64,000 nt of DNA from Pseudomonas sp. GL-B-19. GTDB lineage: Bacteria; Pseudomonadota; Gammaproteobacteria; Pseudomonadales; Pseudomonadaceae. Positions within the stretch are counted from its first letter, which is position 1. The number at the start of each line of letters is the position of its first letter. Below, piece after piece: positions 24,699-33,192 of this stretch. The translations under genes were made by a program, and so were the position numbers. The notes beneath the pieces are model-generated. The model was not told the DNA's origin and ran no database searches. It saw only the letters and a list, made by a program, of their open reading frames with translations. The stretch covers positions 124,001 through 188,000 of the forward strand of contig NZ_JAHBDK010000053.1 in assembly GCF_019956415.1 (NCBI RefSeq), written 5' to 3'.

Positions 24699-25490
24699 CT
24701 AAAGCCCTTTGAAGATGCCCGGCCGTTTTTCGACCATCGACCGCACCCCCTCCTTGGCATCCTCACTCGCCATCAACTTCTTCACCAGCGGTGGCAATCC
24801 CTGCGCCGCTGCGGTTTCCCCTTCATAACGTGCCTGACGCGCAGACATCAGCGTCGCCTGCACGCCAAGCGGCGCCTGGCTGGCAATCCGTTCGGCCAAT
24901 TCAATTGCCCGTGGCAGCAGATCCTCGCTGGCCATGACTTCCTGCACCAATCCCAGATGCAACGCATCATGCGCATCGAACTCGTCGCCGGTCAGCAGCC
25001 AGCGCATCGCATTGCCCCAGCCAGCCACCTGGTGCAGACGCAATGTTGCGCCGCCAAACGGGAAAATACCGCGCTGCACTTCTTTCTGGGCGAATCGGGT
25101 GTTGCTGGCGCACAGGTTGATGTCGGCGGCCAGCATCAATTCGATGCCGATGGTCAGGCAGTAGCCCTGCGCGGCAATAATCACCGGTTTACTGACTCGG
25201 GGGCCGGCAAAAACGCCCCATGGATCGCAGCCCCCCGGCGGTGCTTGCCAGCCTTCGGCCAATGCCGCGCTGGCGCTGACCAGGTCGAGCCCAGCGGTGA
25301 AATGTTCGCCATGGCCGAACACCACTGCGACCCGCGCGTCGATGTCAGCCTCGAACTCGCCATAGGCCAGACTCAGTTCGTTGAGCAGCTCAAGGTCGAA
25401 GGCATTGCGCTTGGCCACCCGGTCCAGGCCGATCATCAGGACATGACCGTGTCGTTCGCGGGTGACACGACTGCAAGCGGGCTGATTCAT
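24699..25490 (-). CDS. Crotonase / enoyl-CoA hydratase family protein
   Basis: A 263-residue crotonase-fold enzyme. The two oxyanion-hole segments are visible: the AVVFGHGEHFTAGLDL stretch (A-G-x-D type) and KEVQRGIFPFGGATLRLHQVAGWGNAMRWLLTGDEFDAHDA. One catalytic Glu (KEVQRG) is retained; the second hydratase Glu position is occupied by the GGATLR region, so isomerase or hydratase activity cannot be told apart. It is a single gene facing away from deaD. Substrate unknown. Confidence 0.87.
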   Translation of the reverse strand: MNQPACSRVTRERHGHVLMIGLDRVAKRNAFDLELLNELSLAYGEFEADIDARVAVVFGHGEHFTAGLDLVSASAALAEGWQAPPGGCDPWGVFAGPRVSKPVIIAAQGYCLTIGIELMLAADINLCASNTRFAQKEVQRGIFPFGGATLRLHQVAGWGNAMRWLLTGDEFDAHDALHLGLVQEVMASEDLLPRAIELAERIASQAPLGVQATLMSARQARYEGETAAAQGLPPLVKKLMASEDAKEGVRSMVEKRPGIFKGL

Positions 25491-25911
25491 GGAGCAAATC
25501 CTCGGGCGGGAAGGGGGTGTCAGACCGCAGGACTACCTGATAACGATGAACCGTTTTAGCGCCATCGCCAGCAGGGCCGGGCCTTTGAAAAATAGACCGT
25601 TGCACGATTATCCGCAAAGCCTGTGACACAACGGTGTATCCGTCAGTTTTCCGACAAATAATGCTCCCTTTTTGGGCGAATTCCGGTATAGTGCGCGCCG
25701 GCCTTTAACCGGGCCGCGTTTAGGTAGCGCAATTCCCCGAAGTCAGCTTCGGCTGCACGTCCGCACAGCGGACTCTCCCTTGACGAATCTTTTTCATTCA
25801 TTCGTTTTCGCAAATCCCCGCCGACAAAGCAGCCAGGGCGACTCTTGAGTCTTACACGGCATGCGCAGCTTTGGAGCATGGGTCTTTGCGGATGCACTTA
25901 GAGGCAGACCC
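25491..25911 (+). promoter_or_regulatory. Promoter and long structured leader of deaD
   Basis: A -10-like TATAGT at 25687-25692 would start a leader of about 210 nt before ATG 25912; no good -35 is seen. The leader holds two perfect hairpins: CCGAAG-TCAG-CTTCGG (25737-25752) and GTCCGC-ACA-GCGGAC (25759-25773). Long structured leaders are usual for DEAD-box cold-shock helicase genes and can give autoregulation. The first 140 bp of the gap belong to the divergent crotonase gene. Confidence 0.5.
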
Positions 25912-27585
25912 ATGACCCAGGAAACCGGCGGCTTCGCCGCTTTTAATCTTAATCCGAATATTCTTGCAGCCGTCATTGCGACTGGCTACGAAGAGCCTTC
26001 GGCTATTCAGCAGCAATCGATCCCGATCATCATGGCCGGCCAAGACATGATTGGCCAGGCGCAAACCGGTACCGGTAAAACCGCCGCGTTCGCCTTGCCT
26101 ATCCTGCATTGCATCGATCCTGCCAAGCGCGAGCCGCAAGCCCTGATCCTGGCGCCAACCCGTGAGTTGGCGCTGCAAGTAGCAACCGCTTTCGAAACCT
26201 ACGCCAAGCAAATGCCGGGCGTTACCGTTGTGGCCGTTTACGGCGGCGCCCCTATGGGTCCACAACTGAAAGCAATCCGTAATGGCGCACAGATCGTTGT
26301 CGCCACTCCGGGCCGTCTGTGCGACCACCTGCGTCGTGACGAAAAAGTCCTGTCGACCGTGAACCACCTGGTTCTCGACGAAGCGGACGAAATGCTCAAA
26401 CTGGGTTTCATGGACGACCTCGAAGTTATCTTCAAGGCCTTGCCTGCAACCCGTCAGACCGTATTGTTCTCGGCCACCCTGCCGCAGTCGATCCGTGCCA
26501 TTGCCGAACGCCATCTGCGCGATCCGCAACACGTGAAGATCCAGACCAAGACTCAGACCGTTACCGCGATCGAACAGGCTCACCTGTTGGTTCACGCTGA
26601 CCAGAAGACCTCGGCTGTATTGAGCCTGCTGGAAGTGGAAGATTTCGACGCCCTGATCATGTTCGTGCGCACCAAGCAAGCGACCCTGGACCTGGCCAGT
26701 GCCCTGGAAGCCAAAGGCTACAAAGCTGCTGCGCTGAACGGTGACATTGCTCAGAACCAGCGTGAGCGCGTTATCGACTCCCTCAAGGATGGCCGTCTGG
26801 ACATCGTTGTGGCGACCGACGTTGCCGCTCGTGGCCTGGACGTTCCGCGCATCACTCACGTGTTCAACGTTGACATGCCGTACGATCCGGAATCCTACGT
26901 TCACCGTATCGGCCGTACCGGCCGTGCCGGTCGCGAAGGTCGTGCATTGCTGCTGGTGACTCCGCGTGAGCGCCGCATGCTGCAAGTGATCGAGCGTGTA
27001 ACTGGTCAAAAAGTTGCCGAAGTTCGCCTGCCGGACGCTCAGGCTGTTCTCGATGCCCGCATCAAGAAACTGACCAACAGCTTGTCGCCGCTGGTTGCCG
27101 ATGCCGAATCGACTCACGGTGATCTGCTGGATCGTCTGACTGCCGATATCGGTTGCACCCCGCGTGCACTGGCCGCTGCTCTGCTGCGCAAGGCAACCAA
27201 CGCTCAGGCGCTGACCCTGGCCGCGATCGAGAAAGAACGTCCATTGGTGCCGAACAACGCACCGCGTGGCGATCGTCCAGAGCGTACCGGTGATCGTCCG
27301 GACCGTGGTGATCGTGAGCGTCGTGCTCCGGTTCCATTGGCCGAAGGTCGTGCTCGTTGCCGTACCGCGCTGGGTGCGCGTGATGGTATCGCTGCCAAGA
27401 ACCTGCTGGGCGCCATCCTGAACGAAGGTGGTCTGGCTCGTGAAGCCATCGGTCGCATCCAGGTGCGCGACAGCTTCAGCCTCGTCGAGTTGCCGGAAGA
27501 TGGTCTGGAGAAGCTCCTGACCAAACTGAAGGACACTCGCGTTGCCGGTAAGCAGTTGAAGCTGCGTCGCTATCGCGAAGATTAA
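25912..27585 (+). CDS. deaD: ATP-dependent DEAD-box RNA helicase DeaD/CsdA
   Basis: A 557-residue cold-shock RNA helicase that helps ribosome assembly and mRNA decay. Motifs in order are F-IPIIMAGQ (Q motif region), AQTGTGKTAAF (I), APTRELALQ (Ia), TPGRL, DEADEML (II), SAT (III), MFVRTK, ATDVAARGLDVP (V) and HRIGRTGR (VI). A C-terminal linker rich in Arg and Asp (about 445-485) leads to a DbpA-type RNA-binding domain ending the protein. ATG 25912 begins MTQETGGFAAF; an in-frame ATG at 25861 is less likely. A terminator follows. Confidence 0.96.
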   Translation: MTQETGGFAAFNLNPNILAAVIATGYEEPSAIQQQSIPIIMAGQDMIGQAQTGTGKTAAFALPILHCIDPAKREPQALILAPTRELALQVATAFETYAKQMPGVTVVAVYGGAPMGPQLKAIRNGAQIVVATPGRLCDHLRRDEKVLSTVNHLVLDEADEMLKLGFMDDLEVIFKALPATRQTVLFSATLPQSIRAIAERHLRDPQHVKIQTKTQTVTAIEQAHLLVHADQKTSAVLSLLEVEDFDALIMFVRTKQATLDLASALEAKGYKAAALNGDIAQNQRERVIDSLKDGRLDIVVATDVAARGLDVPRITHVFNVDMPYDPESYVHRIGRTGRAGREGRALLLVTPRERRMLQVIERVTGQKVAEVRLPDAQAVLDARIKKLTNSLSPLVADAESTHGDLLDRLTADIGCTPRALAAALLRKATNAQALTLAAIEKERPLVPNNAPRGDRPERTGDRPDRGDRERRAPVPLAEGRARCRTALGARDGIAAKNLLGAILNEGGLAREAIGRIQVRDSFSLVELPEDGLEKLLTKLKDTRVAGKQLKLRRYRED

Positions 27586-27613
27586 TCCGCTCTTGAGCTG
27601 ATTGATTGCGCAT

Positions 27614-27646
27614 AAAAAATCCCCGACTGGTTCGGGGATTTTTTTT
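27614..27646 (+). terminator. Rho-independent terminator after deaD
   Basis: The stem ATCCCCGA / TCGGGGAT has a TT-containing loop and an 8-base T-run, about 30 bp after the stop. Confidence 0.9.
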
Positions 27647-27686
27647 GCCTGCTTATAGGTGCTGGGCTTTCGAGCGGAGTCGCGCC

Positions 27687-27751
27687 CATCGCGAGCAGGC
27701 TCGCTCCCACCTTGAAGTGCGTTTCCCTGTGGGAGCGAGCCTGCTCGCGAA
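27687..27751. repeat. REP inverted pair, GGGAGCGAGC type
   Basis: CATCGCGAGCAGGCTCGCTC at 27687 and GTGGGAGCGAGCCTGCTCGC ending near 27751 are near-perfect inverted copies separated by about 15 bp, between the convergent deaD and dioxygenase genes. Confidence 0.88.
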
Positions 27752-27772
27752 GGGGGCAACTCGGCCTACCGG

Positions 27773-28540
27773 TCAGCCAAAGCGATAAATGTCCATACCC
27801 AGCGCACCCATGGTGAAACCCTGGTGGGCAATGCTGAACTCACCCCCAGCCCCGCGAGCAAAGTACAACGGCAACAAATGCTCATCACTTGGGTGATTGC
27901 GCACGGCATTCGGCGCTTGCTGACGATAATCGTGCAGCGCCGCTCCGTCGTTGGCCGCGAGTTTCTCGATCATCCAGTCGCGGAAAGATTTGGCCCACGG
28001 CTCGACGCTTTCCGGGCCCGCGTGCCAATCCAGTTCACGCAGGTTGTGCGTGATGCTGCCAGAGCCGATCAACAGCACGCCGTGCTCACGCAGGCTGGCC
28101 AAGGCATGGCCGACGCGGGTTTGCAGGGCAGGGCCGCCACGCGTGGGCAGCGAGACTTGCACAACGGGGATATCGGCTTGCGGATACATCAACGTCAAAG
28201 GCACCCAGACACCGTGGTCGAACGGGCGCTTGGCATCGATGCGTGCTGGCAGATCGGCGGCCTTCAGTAATTCGACAACCTCCGCCGCCAATTGGGGATT
28301 GCCGGGTGCCGGGTATTGAACGTCGAACAGCGCCTGTGGAAAGCCACCGAAGTCGTGCCAGGTTTCCGGCTGGGGATTGCCGCTGACCAGCAGCTCATTG
28401 CTTTCCCAATGCGCAGATACAATCACGATGGCTTTTGGTTTCGGCAGTTCGGCGGCCAATCGAGCGAGAGCCGGCCCGCTGGCCCCCGGTTCCAGTGCCA
28501 GCATGGGGGAGCCATGGGATATGTACAGGCTGGGGAACAT
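27773..28540 (-). CDS. Class III extradiol ring-cleavage dioxygenase (DODA/YgiD type)
   Basis: A 255-residue member of the LigB/DODA superfamily, related to plant DOPA dioxygenase and E. coli YgiD. Iron-ligand histidines are expected in LYISHGSPML (near residue 9), VSAHWES (about 44) and the catalytic FDHGVWVPL (about 108). GSGSITHNLREL is another signature. The natural substrate is an unknown catechol. No catabolic cluster surrounds it. It is divergent from tpm with about 100 bp between them. Confidence 0.9.
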   Translation of the reverse strand: MFPSLYISHGSPMLALEPGASGPALARLAAELPKPKAIVIVSAHWESNELLVSGNPQPETWHDFGGFPQALFDVQYPAPGNPQLAAEVVELLKAADLPARIDAKRPFDHGVWVPLTLMYPQADIPVVQVSLPTRGGPALQTRVGHALASLREHGVLLIGSGSITHNLRELDWHAGPESVEPWAKSFRDWMIEKLAANDGAALHDYRQQAPNAVRNHPSDEHLLPLYFARGAGGEFSIAHQGFTMGALGMDIYRFG

Positions 28541-28643
28541 GAAAGAGCTCCTGAGGGGTAAGATGGCGTCATCTTCAGTCAGATCATTGATCTAAATCTA
28601 ATATAAGTTTTAGGGTCTTTTGATCGAATTTTCGGGATTAATT

Positions 28644-29300
28644 ATGCAGCCGGAGTTTTGGCACAAACGATGGGCGTCGAATCAGATCGGCTTTCATCTG
28701 CCGGAGGTGAATCCTCATCTGCAGCGTTTCTGGCCACAATTGGGTCTGGAAGACGGCGCGCGCGTACTGGTGCCGCTGTGTGGAAAGAGTCTGGATTTGT
28801 TGTGGCTTGCACGCGAAGGCCATGAGGTATTGGGCGTTGAGCTCTCAGAAAAGGCCATTGAGGATTTCTTCAATGAGCATCAGTTTGATCCTGACGTCAG
28901 TGAGCAAGGGCCTTTCAAGGTTTACCGCGCGGGTTCTATCGAGTTGTGGTGTGGTGATTTTTTCGAATTGACGGCCGGTGATGTCGCCGACTGCAGCGCA
29001 CTGTACGACCGCGCCGCGTTGATTGCCTTGCCACCGAAAATGCGTGAGCAGTACGCCGCGCACCTGACGCGGATTTTGCCGAAGGAGTCGCTGGGGTTGT
29101 TGATTACCCTGGACTACGACCAGACGCAAATGGACGGCCCGCCGTTTGCTGTGCTGGATGACGAAGTAAAGCGGTTGTTCGGTGGATCGTGGGCACTGAA
29201 GATTCTGGAAGATCAGGATGTTCTGAGTGCGAGCGGGAAATTCCTGGAGGCGGGTGTCACTCGGCTTGAGGAGCGGGTGTATCGGGTTTCCAGCAGTTAA
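28644..29300 (+). CDS. tpm: Thiopurine S-methyltransferase
   Basis: A 218-residue bacterial TPMT, an SAM-dependent methyltransferase that in pseudomonads methylates selenium and tellurium oxyanions and thiopurines. The hallmarks are MQPEFWHKRWASNQIGFHLPEVNP, VLVPLCGKSLDLLWLA (SAM loop), GVELSEKAIEDFF and ALIALPPKMREQYAAHL. ATG 28644 is chosen from this conserved N-terminus; upstream in-frame codons are not typical. Length matches the family (about 218). Confidence 0.95.
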   Translation: MQPEFWHKRWASNQIGFHLPEVNPHLQRFWPQLGLEDGARVLVPLCGKSLDLLWLAREGHEVLGVELSEKAIEDFFNEHQFDPDVSEQGPFKVYRAGSIELWCGDFFELTAGDVADCSALYDRAALIALPPKMREQYAAHLTRILPKESLGLLITLDYDQTQMDGPPFAVLDDEVKRLFGGSWALKILEDQDVLSASGKFLEAGVTRLEERVYRVSSS

Positions 29301-29320
29301 ATTTCGCTGAGTTTGCTGGC

Positions 29321-29390
29321 CCCTTCGCGAGCAGGCTCGCTCCCACATTGGAATGCATTCCCCTGTGGGAGCGAGCCGGCTCCGGGCGGC
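29321..29390. repeat. REP inverted pair, GGGAGCGAGC type, one arm degraded
   Basis: CGCGAGCAGGCTCGCTCCCA at 29325-29345 faces GTGGGAGCGAGCC, but the second arm then continues as GGCTCCGGGCGGC, so its end has diverged. It lies downstream of tpm. Confidence 0.75.
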
Positions 29391-29436
29391 GTTCCGACGA
29401 TGAGGGCCGGAAGAACACTGAATCAATGCAGTAAAT

Positions 29437-29472
29437 AAAAAAAGGCCCGCATCACTGCGGGCCTTCTTTTTT
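29437..29472. terminator. Bidirectional terminator between tpm and htpX
   Basis: The stem AAGGCCCGCA / TGCGGGCCTT carries an A-run on the left and T-run on the right. It lies 12 bp from the htpX stop and serves the convergent genes. Confidence 0.85.
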
Positions 29473-29484
29473 ATTGCTGAACAA

Positions 29485-30375
29485 TCAGCGCTGAAGTCGA
29501 TGCAGCGCGTTGATACGCTCTTCCAGCGGTGGGTGGCTCATGAACATCCGGGCGAACCCTTGCTTGATGCCACCGTTGATGCCAAAGGCGTTCAGGGTGT
29601 CCGGCATGTGCACCGGCAGGCCCTGTTCGGCACGCAGGCGTTGCAATGCGCCGATCATCGCGGCAGTACCGGCCAGGCGTGCACCGGCTTCGTCGGCACG
29701 GAATTCACGCTTGCGCGAGAACCACATGACGATGGAGCTGGCCAGAATGCCCAGGACCAGTTCGGCGAAGATGGTTGCCACGTAGTAGGCAATACCCTGG
29801 CCTTCTTCGTTCTTGAAGATTACCTTGTCGACAAAGTTGCCGATGATCCGTGCGAAGAACATCACAAAGGTGTTCACCACGCCTTGAATCAACGCCAGGG
29901 TGACCATGTCGCCATTGGCCACGTGGCCAATTTCGTGAGCCAAAACGGCTTTCACTTCATCTGGCGAGAAACGCTCCAACAAGCCTTGGCTGACCGCGAC
30001 CAGTGCGTCGTTCTTGTTCCAGCCTGTGGCGAACGCGTTCGCCTCGTAGGCCGGGAAGATCCCGACTTCAGGCATCTTGATCCCTGCTTCCCGGGACAAT
30101 TGCTCGACGGTTTGCAGCAGCCATTGCTCGTGACGGGTACGCGGCTGGGTGATGATCTGGGTGCTGGTGCTCATCTTCGCCATCCACTTGGAGATGAACA
30201 GCGAGAACAGCGAACCGGCAAAACCAAAGACCGCACAGAAAATCAGCAGCTGATTGAGGTTCAGATCAACCCCATTGGCCGCCATGAACCCGTTGAAGCC
30301 GAAAAGGCTCAAGGTGATGCTGGCAATCAGCACGACCGCCAGGTTAGTGGCCAAAAACAGCAGGATGCGCATCAT
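29485..30375 (-). CDS. htpX: Membrane metalloprotease HtpX
   Basis: A 296-residue M48 zinc protease of the inner membrane that degrades damaged membrane proteins under envelope stress. The zinc motif HEIGH lies in VKAVLAHEIGHVANGDMV near residue 145, and the third ligand Glu lies in SRKREFRADEAGA near residue 227. Four hydrophobic segments (about 5-25, 38-58, 160-180 and 195-217) match the family. The start MMRILLFLATNLAV equals the E. coli pattern. The upstream 300 bp separate it from alaA on the same strand. Confidence 0.97.
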   Translation of the reverse strand: MMRILLFLATNLAVVLIASITLSLFGFNGFMAANGVDLNLNQLLIFCAVFGFAGSLFSLFISKWMAKMSTSTQIITQPRTRHEQWLLQTVEQLSREAGIKMPEVGIFPAYEANAFATGWNKNDALVAVSQGLLERFSPDEVKAVLAHEIGHVANGDMVTLALIQGVVNTFVMFFARIIGNFVDKVIFKNEEGQGIAYYVATIFAELVLGILASSIVMWFSRKREFRADEAGARLAGTAAMIGALQRLRAEQGLPVHMPDTLNAFGINGGIKQGFARMFMSHPPLEERINALHRLQR

Positions 30376-30693
30376 GGTTGTAGAAATCTCCTTTTGCTAA
30401 AGATGTAGCGTACTGCGGGGTATATAAGGTGATGTATCGGGCTATTCAACCGGGTGACTATTTCAAACTGTTTCCTACGGCAACAGTGTAGTCGCTTGCA
30501 GGGCATTTCCGACGCTGACATGGGACGGGTTTGACAGGCACAGCGCTGGGCAAGCCCCCGTGGTTGTTAGGCGCGAGCACCCAATAAGTGATCAGACATG
30601 GCGTGAAACAAGGGTGTACGGCAGGGCGCAAAGATATGTTGCTGAATTAATCGCCGTGCGACTTTTTCAAAAAGTCGCACGGTGAGATACCCC
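30376..30693. other. 318-bp gap upstream of htpX with a perfect palindrome
   Basis: No gene is seen. The htpX promoter must lie here but no clean boxes stand out. A perfect palindrome with 14-bp arms and one central base (CCGTGCGACTTTTT, C, complement) spans 30654-30682, starting 12 bp beyond the alaA stop. It may be the alaA transcription stop, although its U-stretch is inside the stem rather than after it. Confidence 0.5.
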
Positions 30694-31905
30694 TTACTGG
30701 CGGTAGGACTTGAGGAAGTTGCCGATCCGGCCAACGGCCATTTCCAGATCATCCACGCGCGGCAGGGTCACCACGCGGAAGTGGTCCGGCCAAGGCCAGT
30801 TGAAGGCGGTGCCCTGAACAACCAGCAGCTTCTCGGAGAGCAGCAGGTCGAGCACGAACTTTTCATCGTTGTGGATCGGGCAGACTTTCGGGTCGATTCG
30901 CGGGAACGCATACAGTGCGCCCATCGGCTTGACGCAGCTCACGCCCGGAATGTCGTTGAGCAGTTCCCAGGTGCGATTGCGCTGTTCCAGCAAGCGACCT
31001 TGGGGCAGGACCAGGTCATTGATGCTCTGATAGCCGCCCAGTGCGGTCTGGATCGCGTGCTGGCTCGGCACGTTGGCACACAGGCGCATGTTGGCCAGCA
31101 TGTCGATGCCTTCGATGTAGCTCTGCGCGTGATGTTTCGGGCCGGAGATGGCGATCCAGCCAGAACGGAAGCCCGCCACGCGATAGGACTTGGACAGACC
31201 GTTGAAGGTCAGGCACAGCAGGTCCGGGGCCAGGGAAGCGGTGCAGATGTGCACGGCGTCGTCGTACAGGATCTTGTCGTAGATCTCGTCGGAGAACACC
31301 ACCAGGTTGTGCTGACGGGCCAGTTCCAGCATTCCCAGCAACACTTCCTTCGAATACACCGCGCCGGTCGGGTTGTTCGGGTTGATGATCACCAGGGCCT
31401 TGGTGTTCGGGGTGATCTTGGCCTTGATGTCGGCCAGGTCCGGCCACCAGTTGGCTTGCTCATCGCACAGGTAATGCACCGGGTTGCCGCCCGACAGGCT
31501 GACTGCGGCCGTCCACAGCGGATAGTCCGGGGCCGGCACCAGCACTTCGTCGCCGTTGTTGAGCAGGGCCTGCATCGACATCACGATCAGCTCGGAAACG
31601 CCGTTACCCAGGTAGATGTCTTCGATGCCGACGCCTTCAACCTGCTTCTGCTGGTAGTACTGCATCACGGCCTTGCGCGCGCTGAACAGGCCTTTGGAAT
31701 CGCTATAGCCCTGGGCGGTCGGCAAATTGCGGATCACGTCCTGGAGGATTTCGTCCGGCGCTTCGAAACCAAAAGGCGCCGGGTTGCCGATGTTCAGCTT
31801 GAGGATGCGATGGCCTTCCTCTTCCAGGCGTTTGGCGTGCTTGAGCACTGGGCCGCGAATGTCGTAGCAGACGTTGGCGAGCTTGTTCGATTTGCTGACC
31901 TGCAT
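30694..31905 (-). CDS. alaA: Alanine transaminase AlaA
   Basis: A 403-residue PLP-dependent class I aminotransferase that transfers amino groups between glutamate/pyruvate and alanine. The PLP Lys lies in FNGLSKSYRVAGFRSGWIA, the Asn of PLP binding in INPNNPTGAVYSKE, and the Asp/Tyr in FSDEIYDKILYD. The start ATG 31905 gives MQVSKSNKLANVCYDIRGPVL, the same N-terminus as E. coli AlaA; longer upstream frame (to 32250) is antisense to msrB. It is divergent from msrB. Confidence 0.95.
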   Translation of the reverse strand: MQVSKSNKLANVCYDIRGPVLKHAKRLEEEGHRILKLNIGNPAPFGFEAPDEILQDVIRNLPTAQGYSDSKGLFSARKAVMQYYQQKQVEGVGIEDIYLGNGVSELIVMSMQALLNNGDEVLVPAPDYPLWTAAVSLSGGNPVHYLCDEQANWWPDLADIKAKITPNTKALVIINPNNPTGAVYSKEVLLGMLELARQHNLVVFSDEIYDKILYDDAVHICTASLAPDLLCLTFNGLSKSYRVAGFRSGWIAISGPKHHAQSYIEGIDMLANMRLCANVPSQHAIQTALGGYQSINDLVLPQGRLLEQRNRTWELLNDIPGVSCVKPMGALYAFPRIDPKVCPIHNDEKFVLDLLLSEKLLVVQGTAFNWPWPDHFRVVTLPRVDDLEMAVGRIGNFLKSYRQ

Positions 31906-32131
31906 GGCGATGTGATCCCGAAAATGAACGATCCAGGCGGTGTATGAACTACCGTACTGGGAATCCTGCGTATTCACACAGGCCTGACGCCTTGAAATGC
32001 AGCACCCATAAATCCGTTTGAATGCGCGTGGTCTGGCTGCCAGACTGGCGTTTGACGAGGCGCAATCATACGTGCCGCCCGATCCGTGGAAAAGGTACAG
32101 ATCGGGCTTTTTCAGCTGCTGAGGTGTGATG

Positions 32132-32527
32132 ATGGAAAAGTTGGAAAAAACCCTGGAAGAATGGAAGGCGATGCTCGACCCGGAGCAGTACAACGTGTGC
32201 CGCCTCAAAGGCACCGAGCGACCGTTTTCCGGTAAATACAACGGCACCAAGACTGACGGTGTTTACCATTGCATCTGCTGCAACGAACCGCTGTTCGATT
32301 CAAAAACCAAATTTGACTCCGGCTGCGGCTGGCCGAGCTTCTACGCACCGATCGGCGACAGTGCGATGGTCGAGATCCGTGACGTCAGCCACGGCATGAT
32401 CCGCACTGAAGTGGTCTGCGCCAAATGTGATGCACACCTTGGGCACGTGTTCCCGGATGGCCCGCCACCCACCGGTCTGCGTTATTGCATCAACTCGGTG
32501 TGTCTGGACCTGGTGCCGCGCGAATAA
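32132..32527 (+). CDS. msrB: Peptide-methionine (R)-S-oxide reductase MsrB
   Basis: A 131-residue MsrB that repairs the R-isomer of methionine sulfoxide in proteins. The zinc site has two CxxC pairs (Cys47/Cys50 and Cys96/Cys99), the catalytic Cys119 is in LRYCINSVCLDL, and a possible recycling Cys65 is in SGCGWPSF. Starts at 32126 (GTG), 32129 and 32132 are all in frame; 32132 is best spaced from GAGG at 32121. It opens the redox-repair cluster that continues with gpx and ospR. Confidence 0.96.
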   Translation: MEKLEKTLEEWKAMLDPEQYNVCRLKGTERPFSGKYNGTKTDGVYHCICCNEPLFDSKTKFDSGCGWPSFYAPIGDSAMVEIRDVSHGMIRTEVVCAKCDAHLGHVFPDGPPPTGLRYCINSVCLDLVPRE

Positions 32528-32533
32528 TGTGAG

Positions 32534-32607
32534 CCCTGTAGGAGCACGGCTTGCCGGCGATGTCGATCTCAAGGACGCCATCGCCGGCAAGCCGTGCTCC
32601 TACAGGG
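32534..32607. repeat. REP inverted pair with perfect 27-bp arms
   Basis: CCCTGTAGGAGCACGGCTTG... at 32534-32560 and its exact reverse complement at 32581-32607 enclose a 20-bp loop. It belongs to the GTAGGAGC family but with GCCGGCGA rather than GCCCGCGA. It lies between msrB and the gpx promoter. Confidence 0.9.
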
Positions 32608-32643
32608 ATTGTCGTGCCCCCAATCAGTCAGATTGATTTATTA

Positions 32644-32674
32644 AATTGCACACAATTCAATTGCTCGCTATGTT
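32644..32674 (+). promoter_or_regulatory. gpx-ospR promoter with overlapping palindromic operator
   Basis: TTGCAC (32646-32651), 17 bp, and TATGTT (32669-32674) form a sigma-70 pair. The palindrome AATTG-CACA-CAATT at 32644-32657 covers the -35. It resembles the AATT-rich operators of OhrR-type MarR repressors, so OspR autoregulation is likely. Confidence 0.55.
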
Positions 32675-32706
32675 TGGCCTATCTCCTTTCATTAAGAGTC
32701 CAAGTC

Positions 32707-33192
32707 ATGAGCGACAACCTGCTGAGCATCCCGTGCACCACCATCAAGGGTGAACAAAAGACCCTGGCTGATTTCGCCGGCAAAGCCGTGCTGGTGGTCA
32801 ATACCGCGAGCGAGTGCGGCTTCACCCCGCAATACAAGGGTCTGGAAGAGTTGTGGCAAACCTACAAGGACCAAGGGCTGGTGGTCCTCGGCTTTCCGTG
32901 CAATCAGTTCGGCAAACAGGAACCCGGCAACGAAGACGCCATTTCCGAATTCTGCGAATTGAACTTCGGTGTCAGCTTCCCGCTGTTCAAGAAGATCGAA
33001 GTCAACGGTGCCGACGCCCATCCATTGTTCGTTCAGTTAAAAAAACGCGCACCGGGTGTACTGGGTTCGCAGGGCATCAAGTGGAACTTCACCAAGTTCC
33101 TGATTGGCAAGGACGGTCAGTTGGTCAAGCGCTTCGCCCCGGCGACCAAGCCTCAGGACCTGAGCCGCGAGATCGAAGCCCTGCTCAAATGA
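32707..33192 (+). CDS. gpx: Glutathione peroxidase family protein (Cys type, thioredoxin-dependent likely)
   Basis: A 161-residue non-seleno Gpx. The peroxidatic Cys37 is in NTASECGFTPQYKGLE, with the Gln in FPCNQFGKQEPG and the Trp in KWNFTKFLI completing the catalytic triad/tetrad. A further Cys83 in EFCELNFGVSFPLF is in the position of the resolving cysteine of thioredoxin-dependent members. Its stop overlaps the ospR start (ATGA), so it is co-translated with its probable repressor. It corresponds by context to PA2826. Confidence 0.94.
   Translation: MSDNLLSIPCTTIKGEQKTLADFAGKAVLVVNTASECGFTPQYKGLEELWQTYKDQGLVVLGFPCNQFGKQEPGNEDAISEFCELNFGVSFPLFKKIEVNGADAHPLFVQLKKRAPGVLGSQGIKWNFTKFLIGKDGQLVKRFAPATKPQDLSREIEALLK

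Noticed and set aside
25852..27759. Open frame of 635 codons antisense to deaD
   Set aside because: Product is low-complexity Gln/Thr/His-rich without a domain; deaD on the other strand is unambiguous.
30682..31947. Open frame of 421 codons antisense to alaA
   Set aside because: No recognisable family, complete overlap with a clear aminotransferase.
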